From NCBI GenBank assembly GCA_030052745.1, contig JANBVO010000076.1:21253-85252 (forward strand): DNA of 64,000 bases, given 5' to 3'. Each line of letters begins with the position of its first letter. Position 1 is the first letter of the stretch. The stretch is from Pleurostoma richardsiae. Taxonomy: Eukaryota > Ascomycota > Sordariomycetes > Calosphaeriales > Pleurostomataceae. Under the pieces are notes generated by a model that ran no database searches, had not been told where the DNA came from, and saw nothing but the letters and a program-made list of their open reading frames with translations. Position numbers and translations under genes: made by a program. Shown piece by piece: positions 22,714 through 36,200 of this stretch.

Positions 22714-24941
22714 TCAGTGCAGGCCACTCATTCCCGTCTCGGCCATATACTTCTGGCAGCTGATGAGTATTCGTACCTGCTCGCTCACTTCTCCCAAGCG
22801 GCCCATGACTTTGCGGTTTCCATCCACAAAGCCCATGACCGAGTACGGGATGGCCGCATCTTTGGCGAACTGCTTGCTCAATGCTTGGACTCTGCGGAGA
22901 TTGTGTCGTGGCACTCGCGGGAACAGATGGTGGGCGGCCTGGAACTGCAGACCACCATGGATGAAGTCGAGCGATGCGGGGCAGTCGACATCCATCGTGG
23001 TTCGCAGTTGACGTTGCGGGAAGGACTCGGCTTCGCCGAGCTCCGCGGTAGACATGCCCCAGTGCGAGAGGGTGATCTGGACGTGCAGGGGCATGGTGAT
23101 AATGTGGGACACCAACACGAAGGCGACTCGGGCCGTCCACGTCGGGAGTGTGCACCAGAGCAGGCAGTAGCCAAAGAGGAACCAGTAGCAGGACATGAAT
23201 GCGATCTCGGTCGGTCGGATCCAGAACGCCTTGCTGCTGCCGAGCGAGGATGACTTGGCGGACAGCACGTGGAGCCACGAGAGGAGGTAAAGGTTGAAGC
23301 GGGCAATACCCATGATCGGGTAGTAGGTGTACTGCTGGTACGGAACCAAGATCTCCGCAACGCTGTCCCAGACGAACAAGAAGTCGTAGTAGGTGGAGTA
23401 GATGGACCTGAAGAAAGAAGGACAGGTGGCGAAGATGGGCACGTTCTGGATATCCGGGTCGTGATCCTGAGGCGCAGCCTGTTAGAACAGCCAGGAGCGG
23501 CAGAGAGACATGCAAGAACGGACCGGATGGTTAGTGACGAGGTGGTGAACGTTATGGCTACTCTTCCACCAGCCAATGGACAGACCGCAGCAGAAGTCGG
23601 CGATAAACATGGCCAGGAGAGTGTCCACGACGAAGCTTTGGGTTACGGCGCGATGTCCTGCGTCGTGGGCGGTGAACATGATCTGATGCTAGACACACGG
23701 GTCGGTCAGCGAGAGGCTCCTGTTGCCGGGAGGCAGCGCAGGAGACGGGCAACCACGAACCCAGAATAGGCCCAAGAAGACCGCGGCAGTCATGTACCAA
23801 GCATGGTGCAAAGCGACAAGGAACAGGGCGAAGAGGCTGACATATCGAACCATTTCCTTTGCGTACTCTCCATACCTGCAGTCATAAAGCCCCTCGTCGA
23901 GGATCTGCTGATGCAGCAGTCTGTATTTGCGGACGATGTCTTGCTGCACGGCAGGGTCTAGGGAAGGGTAGTCTTGGAGGTCGTGGTCAACGCCTCGCTG
24001 CAGTGCCCAATCCGTATACTTCATTGGGCACATGGGCGCTGTGCTACAGCTGCCTGAACCCTTTCTTGCTTCCTCACCTTGCCGCCCTCTTCTGCTTGGC
24101 GTTCCACCATTATCGTCACCTCCGTCGTTTCCGCCGTGGGGGTGCTTGGCGGGGCGCACATTGATCCCGGAGAGCGGGACTCGACTTCGAACGGCCGCGG
24201 CGGTCGGCTGGATGCAAGGAGCACCATGCAGGGAGGTTGAGGTCGGCGTGCTTATCGGGCGGTAGATGCCTCCTCTTATTGCTGGTGTCATGTTGACCCA
24301 GGGACCCGTTGGCTTCCGGCCGATCCGGTAGGCTTTCATGGTCCTGATGGTCGCCGCCGGGTGGTACCTGGAAGAACGCGTGTCAGCATATGGGTGCTAA
24401 TGTACCGTGATGACCAATGAATAGATGATGTCTGGATAGGTTGAATGCAAGGGGGAGGGTAGCGCTTATGGATATTAAAAAGCAAATCCTTCGTGCCTCC
24501 AGCGGGATTATGCTTAATTGAACCGCGACTCTCACGTCTTTGGGCTATCTTTTCCTCATTCACGTCTATTGTTCTTCCATTTTCTCTTCTTCTTCTTTTT
24601 GTCTTCGTCGTATTTTCTTTCTGTTGGCTTCCCTTTGTCTCTCCTCCTGCCTGTCTATGTAATGTATAAGGGCATGCACGAATGGAATGCGTTCGGATTT
24701 AGGGTCAAGTGACGCTGAGGTGGAGGGGGGAGGAGTGTCGGGCCATTTACGCGATGATCTCGTCCGTGGCGTCCTTGCCAACCATGTGAAGGATTGCCAG
24801 ACGACCTCCCGGGTGCTTGTCGAGCCACGAGTCGAGCCGCAGGACGTCGCCCTCAAAGACTACGATAATTTTGCCACGGGCTATCATGTCTTCGACTATG
24901 CGACGCGGCAAGATCTGGTCGCGATCCGTGTTAGAGGACAT
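22714..24941 (-). CDS. Cytochrome b5-fused front-end desaturase (sphingolipid delta-8 desaturase type), 571 aa
   Basis: Four exons on the minus strand: 24941-24751, 24367-23761, 23688-23524 and 23466-22714, totalling 1,716 nt in phase. The first exon encodes most of a cytochrome b5 domain with the haem motif HPGG at residues 43-46. The last two exons carry the desaturase with all three histidine boxes: HDAGH, HNVHH and the front-end QAAHH. Membrane helices flank these boxes, so it should sit in the endoplasmic reticulum. The closest known fungal family puts the delta-8(E) double bond in the long-chain base of glucosylceramides. Between the b5 domain and the membrane part lies a linker rich in Gly, Asp and Arg. 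Intron 1 is unusually long (383 bp). The exon 4 start could instead be 23478, adding four residues. Confidence 0.9.
24368..24750 (-). other. Unusually long first intron of the desaturase gene
   Basis: 383 bp from GTAAAT to a CTTCCAG acceptor, compared with 45-75 bp for almost every other intron in the window. It holds a long purine-rich stretch on the transcribed strand (about 24570-24650, GAAGA-type repeats). Splicing joins DATDEIIA to YHPAATIRTMKAYRIG as the family requires. Confidence 0.75.
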
Positions 24942-26928
24942 TGTTTCCGATCGGCTCTGTTGTATCTGTGGACGATCGCAGAAGGGGGAGGACTCGGTAT
25001 GCTCCTGCGGTGATTGACCCGCACGGTCTCCAACTGGCCGCACCGTCGAGAAGTCTCGGGTTGTCCTGCCTGGGGGTTGTGTATATTGGTCGACAACGAC
25101 GAGGGAGAGGGGAGCGAGGAAGAGATAAACAAGGCAGGGAGAATGGAGGACGGAAAGATAGAGAGACGACCGCTATATTGCTTCTGCTGATTCAGGAGCG
25201 AAGGACAGGGACCGAACAGGCCAACAAACCAACAAACCAACAAACAAGTGCGTTGGACGGGCTCGACCGTTTAAAAGTAGCTGAGGTAACATATACAAGG
25301 GGTACTCGCGGGGACGCGCTCATCCTTTACCTTTGCTCTTCTCCCATCCTCTCGACGACAAGTATTCGGCTAGCTGTTCTCACACCCCTTTTCCAACGAA
25401 AGGGCCGCGCAATTTGCCCCGTACCTCCGTCAATCCCTGCTGGCTGTACGCTTTGCTCGCTGGACGCCCTGGGCGGGCAGCAAGCCACCGCAGAAGAGGC
25501 ACACAGCCCGCTATCCATTTTAAAGCTTGAAAGAGGAGCCTCGCTTGGACCTGGAAATTGGTGTGATTGGGCATCGGGCGAAGCGCCAAGTAATCGATGA
25601 AATCGGCCAGAAGCCTCGGCGGGCCTGTAGCACCTTGGCCTGAGAATTCTCACGTGCTGACATCATAGCTGTGTGAGGGTCCTAGTTCTTTTCCTCCAAG
25701 CTCTTCAGGGGCAGGCTAGCTACTCCCGGGACTACCTGAAGGCTGAGGCTTAGAGCCGCGCGTTCTTTAAGAAACCCTGTAGGGCTCGGCTACTCGTATA
25801 GTATTTAAAGACTAGTGAATGACTCGAGGAAATACGACGTATTGAGAACCATGTACGCGTACTCCGTCTAGCTGAAATTATAGACGCTGTCTGCCACGTC
25901 GTGGTTTAAGGACAGCACAATGTATATGAAAATATCAAACTACGGTGACAGGTCGGTACGCATTGCTCGGCCGTCTGCGCGGCGCGTGGACATGATCGAT
26001 CAAGACTGATCGAGGGCCGCAATTACCGGGCGACAATAGAGAACATTAATATCATTTTCTTTCGACCGTAAGCTACCCGAGGCAAACGTTACCATTGGAC
26101 GGCCGTTGCACCTACCGTTACTCGGGTGCCCAGCAAGTGCATCCGCCGCAGAGCAACGAGAAATTAACATCTCAGCATGCACGGCGCGCGGCAACTTGAC
26201 CGCGCCAGTGGCCCAGGCCCACTTTCTGCTGGTTACTTGGCTGTGAGTGGTGACACCGGGGAGACTTGAGCCTTCTTCCTATCATGATATGACTAGGTAG
26301 CCTGCCTGTTGTCGGCGGCCTTGGAGGGAGACGCCCATGATCCCCCTCGGATTGCTAGCAGTGGCATGTGATCGCTGGAGACGTGTCTTTTCATCCTTGC
26401 TGGAGTAAACTATGATGTCTACCTCTGTGGGTAACTACGCCGAGTGCATCCAGACACAGAAATACCGCGATATTGACAAGAATCTCTTCTATGAATACTC
26501 GAATCCGGCCTGCACGACTGCGTCGACTGGTATAACCAAGCCCACAATTCATATCACGTGATGTGGATGCTGAGGAACTGCTCTCAGCCAAGTTAGCTGC
26601 TCGCGGCTGGTAAGACACGCGGCAGGAGAAAAGCAGAAATAGAGCTTGAAAGCATCAAACCCTGGCGATTAGCGCCTGGAGTGATACCCACACACACATG
26701 CAAACGCAATTCATCACGCCTTATGCTCAGCCTGATTGTACGCTTGCCAACGGCTGTGCTGGACCTCGCAGCGTGGCGCTTAACACGGAGCACTGATAGG
26801 CCCGCGCCGTACCCTTGCTGAACGAGCAGTGAGTATTTCAGGTAGCTAGCGGCGCACTTCCAAGCCTTGAATAGAAGTCTTACGACATCACGTTTTCCCG
26901 ATCAAATACAGAAGACTGGAGACAAAAT
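24942..26928. promoter_or_regulatory. Desaturase upstream region with CCAACAAA tandem repeat, then gene-free DNA
   Basis: The left part is the promoter of the desaturase gene and contains a short tandem repeat of CCAACAAA units at 25221-25247. From about 25650 to 26928 the DNA is gene-free as far as can be seen. A short upstream region of the F-box-like gene lies at the right end. Open frames here have no family features. Confidence 0.4.
25221..25247. repeat. Short tandem repeat of CCAACAAA
   Basis: Three units of CCAACAAA and a part of a fourth, in the upstream region of the desaturase gene. Probably simple-sequence expansion; a regulatory role is unknown. Confidence 0.65.
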
Positions 26929-28930
26929 ATGAATGCGCCAACGTTGGAAGGTATCCCGAAGGACACCCGCGTGATGATAATTGAGCTGGTAAGGGACGAA
27001 GGACGAAAGACCCCAGAGCTCTTGAAGCTGACAGAGTGCTACTAGCTAACTAATCAGCGAGACCTTAAAAATCTCTGTGGAGTTTCCAAGAGACTCTATG
27101 AAGATACTGTGCCTCATTTATACCGATCGATTTCTTTATATACATTCGAGGACGACATTGACGACATCTCCCCTTTCTGTCTCTCGGACGCCAGAGACAG
27201 AGGTCTCCTTCGTCACACACGGGGTATCAAAGTCTGGTCTCACTTTCACAGCAGAATCTCGGGACGATGCATGCACGACCAAAATGACGCGTATGACAGG
27301 GGCGAGTCCGAAGAAAAGGCCGAAAACCTGGCGGACACCTTGGAGAGTATACTGAGTGATTGTGAGATTGGCGCAATCCGCACACTCGAGTGAGCACATC
27401 ATCTGCTTGACTGCTGGATATATCACGCTCAGACACTTAACACAATTTGACCTGCTGCGTAGTTGGAGCTTGGGAACCTGCGTACCACAATCGCTACTCG
27501 GACCGACCGGCTACTTCCCCCTGAGGCAGCGAAATATCGAAAATATCCGCTTGATAACGGACGGCGGGTGCTACTGGAACCAAGAGCACGAGCACCGGTT
27601 AGCCTTATCGGCCTTCCCACATCTGAAGAGTCTCTCTTGGAAGGGGTTATCGTCGCAGGATGACATCGGAACCCTCGCCGATGTCCTCACGCAAAGGTCA
27701 CATCAGCTCGAGGAGCTAGAGATCGATCTCACATATCACCGGGACTTGCTTCGCGAGCACGACTACCACTCTTCTGGTGATGAGGACAGTGATGATGATT
27801 TTGAATTCCCAGTCCAGATCCTGAGGCTTCCTGAGCGAGGGTCCGATACATTTCCTGTCCTGAAAAAACTGGCTTTATCCTCCGTTTGGCTCGCGCCGGC
27901 GAAGAAAGGCACAATCAAGAATCGAGTGCCGAAGAGTATCGAAGGCGCCTTCGACTTTAGTACTCTTGTCTCGCTGCAGCTACGTTACTGTCGAGGCTGG
28001 GAACACCTGATTGAATCACTCACAAGCTCTAGTCAACCGATGAGACTGAAATCTCTCGAGATTCAGTCGTCATTCAAGGACGAGGACCCCTGGAAGGAAT
28101 ATGATGTGATTCTTCCACCTTTTCTCCGGAAGTTCCAAGGACTCGAAGAGTTATTTCTCTACACTGCCTCTCGCGACGATTCTATGGAACTCTGGCATGC
28201 CCTATGTCACCACCGAGCCACACTCGAGAGATTCATTCATCATCACAGAGCGATCAATCTGAACGAAGAATCCGACCGGTTTGAAGAAGAGATCGATGAG
28301 CCAACTCTATCGTTCATTGACCCCGAAGACGTAGACAAGATCCTGGACGACTCAGGCAACCCCTTAGGCCACTTAGATCTGCGCAGCCTCGGGCTCTGCT
28401 GCATTCCTCAATTCATGGTGAGGAACGCCACCGATGCGTGGTATTCAGTCGGAGAATACATCCGCAGCTGACAAATCACACAGCGAAGCTTCGTCGCCCC
28501 ATTTGCCAGCAAAACCTCCCTCCAGGTTTTGCACATGAGACAATCCGGCCCGGCCCTAAGATACTATTCCAGCTGGGCCAAGCCAGCCGACACAGACGAC
28601 ACGGTTGATTGGGCCGGCATGGACCTTCCCGACGGAAAGTTCCCCAGGCTTGGCAGATCTTTTATCGAGTTTGCCCAATGGGCCTTCGGATCCACCGGTA
28701 TCCAATCATTACGACTGCTTGCTTATGGCGATTTCTCTTATAACGAACGCTTCGCGTATAGCACGTTGCTCCTATGCCGGCGAGATCCGCCGCGAGGTCA
28801 GGAGGGCGATGCTCGATTTCTTCGTTTCCGCGAAGTCAAGGAAGGCGAGGACAGGGAGTTGTGGGAACTGTACGAACGGGAATTGTGTTTCCTTGCGGCC
28901 TGCCCGACTGATGCTCTCTTCCGGGTTTAG
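26929..28930 (+). CDS. F-box / leucine-rich-repeat-like protein, 597 aa
   Basis: Four exons: 26929-26988, 27058-27389, 27463-28417 and 28484-28930, totalling 1,794 nt in phase. The N-terminus (LEGIPKDTRVMIIEL, then RDLKNLCGVSKRLYEDTVP) looks like an F-box, with its leucine-proline start and later HLYRSISL. The rest has leucine-rich-repeat-like segments such as FPHLKSLSWKGLSS and LEELFLYTAS, plus an acidic patch near GDEDSDDDFEF. The last intron is needed to join LGLCCIPQFM to RSFVAPFASK, giving the WAFGSTGIQSLRLLAYGDFS block and the ACPTDALF end typical of this large fungal family. Such proteins may be substrate adaptors of SCF ubiquitin ligases, but most members are uncharacterised and variable between isolates. 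Confidence 0.78.
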
Positions 28931-29317
28931 ACTGGCTCAATTAGCTACTCAGCAAGCCTCCGTCCTCGATCCATCGCCTTGGGCATTTGATAGAAAGAAG
29001 TCGCGACGAGAATAGCAGTACAGCATAGTCTTAAGTGTGAGAAGGCTGGGTGGACTTAGTTTCATGGAGAAAATGCGTGAACGGGCTCAGAAATTGTCCA
29101 CTAACGGACGATGACAGGATCAAGTCTGCAGTAAAGTGTGCGTCCTTGAAGATACTATAGTGTTATAGGGCACTGTATTTTAGGCACAAATGATGTCCTT
29201 CCTCATTCGCGGCGACAAGCACTCATGTCCAGCCTCTGGAGTCGTGAAGGTTAGGGTTTGGAAATCCCGCGCTTGCAATAAACATACATCTGAGCCGGCC
29301 AGGATCCTTTAAGAATA

Positions 29318-29794
29318 TTATCCTTGCCGACAATAACCTCGTTTGCAACCTTCACAAAGCTCCGGCCTGTGTGGTAAGCCAACCTTACCATCATAGTACG
29401 GTTCCTCTGGCTGAACACCTGCCCACTTCTTGAGTCGATATGCAACTCGTTCAACGTATGAGCCATTATCAAGTACCAAGGTGCCCAGCCTCTTGCAGGC
29501 TTGGCAACGTTGGTTGAATATGACGGCGTTGTACCCATTTCCAGGATATCCCCTGATAAGTATAGCTACCTTCTTACTACCCCAGCCAGGGTTGGAACAG
29601 TCATTGTTGTCGCATTTGAACTTGCCCATGACATGAGTCAAGTACTCGTTATTTGCTTCCTCACCCTTGTTTCTGCTAAACCACGTCCTGCCGATCTCAT
29701 CAGAGACCGCGTTCGAGACGTCCCGGTGAAGCCACGGAAATGTGAAAGAGACTCTCGTCTCCCCCTGGGCTTTGTACTGCTTCTTTCTCGTCAT
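29318..29794 (-). CDS. 3CxxC-type zinc-finger protein, 158 aa
   Basis: Single exon. It has the spacing of the fungal zf-3CxxC domain: Cys61 and Cys66 in KCDNNDCSNPGWGSKKVA, Cys97 and Cys100 in QRCQACKRLG, and Cys147, Cys150 and Cys155 in ELCEGCKRGYC. The N-terminal WLHRDVSNAV segment is also usual for the family. There is no signal peptide. The function of these small zinc proteins is not known; RNA or protein binding is possible. It probably spans the full gene, since family members are commonly 150-250 residues. Confidence 0.75.
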   Translation of the reverse strand: MTRKKQYKAQGETRVSFTFPWLHRDVSNAVSDEIGRTWFSRNKGEEANNEYLTHVMGKFKCDNNDCSNPGWGSKKVAILIRGYPGNGYNAVIFNQRCQACKRLGTLVLDNGSYVERVAYRLKKWAGVQPEEPYYDGKVGLPHRPELCEGCKRGYCRQG

Positions 29795-32700
29795 TTGAGA
29801 GCACGAACCTCGTGGCCTGAACTAGTGAGCGAAGTTATGTAGTGCAGGTTTTAAACAGGAGTCACTGGGTCACGTACGGGATAGGGAATAAGGCCAACAT
29901 ACGTCAACGTCTGTATAAAAAACCACTCCACGGATTGGTAGGTCCAGGCCAGCCCTTGCACTAATATCAACAGAGCGAAGGGTATAGGGTCGAGTTGGTA
30001 GATAAGGACCGCCAGGCTGCTGGGATATCGGCTTATAAGCTTGAGTGAGCCCGCAACAATTAGACAGATTGATTGGCTCACTATCTCTCTTGAAGAGCCG
30101 CACAGCACGATAGATATCAATCTCCGCCAATCTTTCCCAACAAATGGCGTGCAGCCACGACAGCTAGCATGAGCGTGCTGCCAATCCTAGCGGCACACGT
30201 TCTATCTTCGGCAGCCAAGCTTCGTATTATCAGTGGTCCCTTTCTCCTCATCTTTGCCGCCTTGACGAATCAAGATGAAGCGATGAAGAACGGATAGATG
30301 CCTCGCTCGGTGTTGGCTGTTTACCCTACACGTTAGAGTAGGATTCGTGATTGTGATAAGTCTTTCGAAGTAAAAGCGGTGCAAATGAGCATGGTGAATT
30401 GCGTGTTAGTTCCATGGCCAGCTGGTTCGGGGTGAGGCGGAACGAATCAGTTCGCATGTACGGTTTCAAAGGCCAACCGGTGCCAAAGTGACATCGCAAG
30501 CCACGGAGGTAGCCATCTGATCTAGAAACGCTCAGGGAGAGTGGAAGGGTGATACTATATGTTCCTGTACATGTCTGGTTGCCAGATTGAAATCTGATAT
30601 ATTTTCGAGCCGTGGCTGGCATTCCCTCTATTGAGCTGTGTTGTACCAAGCGTTTTACTGTGTATTCCTAAAGAAGGTACCAAAAAGACCCGGCTAGGGT
30701 TCTGGGACATTATTATGAGTTTCAGGAGAATTGCCCTTGTATGGAAAAAGATGAACATCTACTGTCGAGTAGCCGTTGCATCTCACGCTGCCTTCAGCCT
30801 TCGCAACACCTTAATCAAATCTAACGGCATATACTAACCTAGAGCCTTCAAAGGAACTAGCGATAGTGTTTCTGGAGGTCTTAGGGCGGCTGTCACCAGC
30901 ACGGCGCGCTTAATGGGCTAGAAGAAGAGCAAGTCTATCAAGGTACATCCCTATCGGCACCAGATCGCATTTTCCAATACACTCTTGTACATACGTGTGA
31001 AGGCTTCTGCTCCTCTCCTTTACGCACTAGCTATCTATTAGAAACCGGGTACTACTACGAACATCCAAACGCAATGTGAAACGGCTACAGAATGTAAATG
31101 GTATGAATTTGGCCGCATCACTAAGTTGTACCATGTTGACGCGTTTAACTGGTATGAACATTGTTAGTGTGCGGTTCTTACCAATCACGGTCAGGGTTAG
31201 TTCTTGTGAACATAAGTGCTGAGCTACAACGCCAGATACCTGAAGGGCAATGTTTCTATCAGGCTTGACCAGCCAGTGGTTGGTGCCCGTCACTCTCTCA
31301 CGGAATTCCCGATATGGTGGGAAACTTAACGGGATGACCAGATGGCATCCCGTAACAGCTACCTATCATTGCACGAAAAGACTGGACGAAGGTGGCGAAG
31401 CTTGGTACGGGTTCGCCGGCATCGTTAGAGCGAACAACATGGATTGTGATAGATGTACTCCGATTATAGAATGCGATGCAACTTCCACATGTGGTGTAGA
31501 TCTAGAAGCTGCAGGAACTAAAAATAGAGAGAAAAGTCGACAATAGACATGATTTACCCGGCTTGGCACTGTATGCCCACGTCTCGGTATGGCCGAAGGG
31601 GTTCAACCTAGAGCATCCCTCTGTCTTAAGTAGACTGGGGAGAGTCCCACTCGGGTCTGCTCATGATCTGGATCATACTCTCCAGTAATCCCTCAGTATC
31701 ATAACACTGCTGTTGCTCAAGGCGTAGGATCTATCACCGCTTGCGATGCACTCCAGTCGCATTGGCGATCTAATCATGTATTCTCTCTTATATGCCATTG
31801 TTGAAGTGCCGACTTCTTCCTTCGAGGGGGTGGGACAAGCGGAGAATCAACTCATAATGATGCAAGGGGAAGGGGACCAGGGTAAATATTCCATTTATCA
31901 GCTGGAGCACATCGAGCTTGTCAATGCCGAGGTGCGCTGCTCACGAGCCCTCGGCAGATGCCGCGCGAGATCTACTGCCGCATTTTCTGCGAGAACTACA
32001 AACGGATTCAGGGGTATAGGGACCTTCCTCATATAGCGGGCCGGCGCTGGACGGCCCGCATGGTCTGGTGTTGGATTGCGCTAACCTTCACGTCCACTCG
32101 TTAAGCGCGGTAGCCCGTCCCGTCTCGTGCCAGGCCATCACGGATGCGCTTACGAAGGATTGAACAGTGTAACCCCACAGCTAATGGGTGCTGTTTTATT
32201 GCTGGCGGATTCCTGATGTGACGTGGACTACACTTATTTAGTCTGTACTCCGTACTAGCATAGTGGTAGCGCGCAGAGAGCAGGGTTGCATCGGGGGCCC
32301 TTGCTGCGGCATAGGCCAGCCTAGACGCCTGCCGCGCCCTGGTTTCTTTTCCAGGCACCTCCTTCGTATAAGGTTTGCGCCAAGCATCGCATTGTCAAGT
32401 GCTTCAAGCAAGCCGGCCCTGATGTGCCAAGCAAGATCTCGTCCTCGATGTGACCGGCTCTGGACAGTGAAGGTAGAAGAGTGGATCCTACCAGGCAGTC
32501 TTTCGCCTTGTCCCCGGATAGCTCTGCAGGGGTAGCAGCCACTGGAAGAATGACGAATGGAAAATGCTGCGGGAGGTTATGCAAGCCACCCGCGGGACCT
32601 ACGATTCTCGATACCCGATAAGCTTATTGTTCAGGGACCCATGCCAGTGGCGCCACTGAGGTCACCCCTGCGCACGCATGTCAGCTGCCCGCCTTGCCTG

Positions 32701-33295
32701 CCCTTCGCGGCTCAACGGGGAAAGGCGTCACATTCCATCCAGGTGGACAGAATCATCCGCCGCTGCCCCTCTGTAGCATTCTTGTTGCCAACCTACATCA
32801 CCGCGGCTCGACACTCGCCCCCATGGCACCAGTTCGTTGCTGGTCCAATACCCGTCGGCGCTAGGCGCCCTTGCCCTGACCTGCGCCGTACGGTGACAGA
32901 ACCAACGTGAGTCTCGGCATAATAGCAACTGCTACCCTGTATTTCACCGGCACCAGTCTCCTTGGCAGAGAGTCGAGACGGTGATGGCTGCCCCATCGTA
33001 TGAGGCGAAGAGACCTCTCCAGGAATAACTTTCTATCTTGGCAGCTTGAACAGGCTAGGTTGCTGCTACCCATTGTTGTCGAGAAGTTAGGACTATCGAT
33101 CTGAACTGTTCTGGACGCCATGGATCATGAGCCTGGAGCCTTGGCGGTCGCCGGTGATGTGTACTGTGTCCATGGTGCTACATGTGTATATAACAGAAAG
33201 ACAAGTCTGTCTAAACGACACAGAGTGAAGCCGACATAGTCTATCGAGCATGCAAGTTGGCGTGGCTACCTGTTGTGGCCAACTCCTATCATACC
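29795..33295. other. 3.5-kb gene-poor region
   Basis: No gene, complete or partial, was recognised. Open frames are short, differ in frame and strand, and show no motif or splice-joined continuity. The immediate right end (33180-33295) is the upstream region of the CE3-like gene. Confidence 0.4.
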
Positions 33296-36200
33296 ATGCA
33301 TTCGTGGCGGGTCGTCCACCCTGTCCTCCTGATATGGACCTATCTCTGTTTCGCGCAGGTCGCCACTGGCTCTCCAACGCCATACGACCCATTGACACCT
33401 GACGCCTTCTTCAACGGAAGCCTGGGTGACTATGACGAGACGAAAGCGTTGTCCCTGGGCAAGAGGGCCGGTCCAGCTCTGAGGATCATGCCCCTGGGCG
33501 CATCAATCGTTTGGGGTCACTTGTCTTCCACCGGCAACGGGTGAGTCGCGCCTCATCCTCTCCTTTCTAGAAATTCGGTAGTTATCTAGGAAAGTTTCCT
33601 GGCCCGACTTGGTCCCCGACGTGGGTGGTGAGCGCTTTGAATCTCCGAGAGCAATGCCCTACGGTGGCTACCTATGGTACCCTCTTGAGCGCCGGCCGCC
33701 GACGGGCGCCGCTTGGGAGAACAGCTGATAGTCCATGCTGACGATACGAAACCCACAGGTTCCGCAAACCTCTACGAGACAAGCTCAGGTTTGATGGGTG
33801 GGAGGTCAATATGGTAGGGACCAAGCGGAATGGGGATATGGTAGATAATGTTAGTGTCATTCCAGCCCTCCTCAGCCTGGGTTTGTAGTCATGGACTGAC
33901 CGATACGGTTACTCAGGATGTTGAAGCCCACGGCGGTGATGTCATCGACGATGTCAGGGCCGCATCCAAGCTGTCTGTCGCGTATAAGCCCAATGTCGTG
34001 ATTATCAACGCCGGGACGAACGACGCGGTGCGCAGCGTTGACGTTGGCAATGCTGGCGCTCGGATGCGCGTCTTGATCGAGGAATTGCTCGGGTCCGATG
34101 GGTGGGACAGGACGACGTTCATCCTGTCTACTCTCATTCCCGCTGGAAACGGAGTGGCAGAGGGAAATCGTGGTCCCATCAACACCCAGTATCGAAACCT
34201 GGTCTCCGCCATGCAGGGCGAAGGGAAACGTATCGTGCTGGCCGACATGGACCCGCCATCTCCCGCTGCTGGTAACGGTTGGCTAAGCCTCTCGACGGAC
34301 TACAGTGATGATATCCACCCCAACGACACAGGATACAGAAAGATGGCGTACGTGTGGTGGATGGCCATCAACGACGCGTATAGCCGAGGTTTTATCCAGG
34401 AAGCGTACGATGTCGACCTCGGCCAGGCCGGACAAACCTGTGACAAGGTTTACGGCAACGGGATATACGCCGGCGGACTTACACAGAGAGGCAGTGGCGA
34501 GGACGACGGCAGCTACGGCCACAAGAGCGAAGAGATGGGCATCGTTCTCACCATCCAGAGCGCGTTCGACAGGGACCAGTGGTTCTTCGCGAGGCTGTAC
34601 CGCAGGGATCGAGACGACCTGGTTGGGTGGTTCAATAAGAGCGACGGCAAGGCGATGTATGGGACCTGGCGGAACACGGGTGACCCAGCGAAGCTCTTTG
34701 TGAAGATTGCGGATATGGATGTCAGCGACAACTGCATCCCCCGGGGAGTCCACTTCATCGATCTCAATGGTCAGTCCCAATTTCACATCCTGCCCCTGCC
34801 TTTATTCAGTGACCACCCGCTCACGCGTCGCCCTTAGGAGATGGTCTGGATGACTTCGTCTGCGTCGGTCCCGGCGGTGACGCTTTTGCATGCATCAATA
34901 ACGGAGACGGCACCGATGCCAAGCCGCCGACCTTCAAGCCGATCGGGAAGATCAAGACCAGCGAGGCCGACCAGGCCCACGTACGCCTCGCCGATATAGA
35001 CGGGGACGGACGTGCAGATTACTGCGTCGTCGCAGATAGCGGAGACGTCACCTGCTGGCGCAACGGGTGGATAGGTATGTGACTTATTGCCGTTGGGACC
35101 ACCCGAGCTGACACGGGTGCATAGATGACGTCCCCAAGTACTGGCAGCCCCTAGGGACAGTGATCACAAATCGGGGTGTTGGTGACATAGCTGGCATCCG
35201 TTTTGAAGACATCAACGGCGATGTAAGTGCTCGTTCGATCGCCCGCAACCATTTCAATGAGCTGACGCGTGCAAACCCCAAGGGGAGAGATGACTATCTC
35301 TGGGTTGGGGATGTCGGTCAGACATACACCTGGACGAGCTCCCGTAGTTGCCAGAGAGGCACCGAAGGGGACGGTCTCCATCCGGTCTGGCGCGAGGGAC
35401 ACTACGGCACGGCTACGTCTGGCCCGACGCACTCCGGGATGGGCGGGTACGCCAGCAGCGGCCTCCGCAAGCGCATCCACTTCGCGCGCGTGTACGGCGA
35501 GCCTCAAGACTTCGGCCTCCTCGGCCGTCAGGACTACGTCTTCATGCAGCACACACTGGAGAGCAGCGGAAGCCATCGGTTTGACGTCAGAGTGTGGAAG
35601 AACATTGGTTCCGGTGGAACCAAGATCCGGGGTGAGTGCCAAACGGGCTCGCAGGCTGCCTACGCGGCTACCTCTTGTTTTACTTGAGGTCCTGTGTCTC
35701 CCTCCCACGACGTGGCTTACCTTTCTGCAGCCGACGGCAACCGATACTGCAACATGCTAGGCCACACCAGCGGGGCACAGGACTATGTGTGGATCCTCTC
35801 GCACGGCGCGATGAGGGTGTTTGAGAACCAGGGCATGAAGTCTGTGTCCAACAGCGGTCCCAACTTCTGGGGTGCAAACTATGTCATCTTCGATCCTCGG
35901 ACAGACTCATCCATCATGCGTTCCCTCGACCGACGAGACCTCCATCTTGTCGACTGGGACGGCGACGGAGCCTGCGACATTGTGTGGACGGACCCAGATA
36001 ACCAGAACCGGGTGCGACTGTGGCGGAACAAGGTCAAGCAGACCGGAAAGGTCGAGTGGGAGTACAGCGCCAACCCGGCACCGTCCCTGTACTGCCCGGA
36101 GAAGCGCGGTATCGGATTCTTCGACCGTCCTGTCCAGTTCGGGGACATCACGGGCAACGGCAGGGGAGACTACATCTGCCTGGAGAAGGACGGCCGCTCG

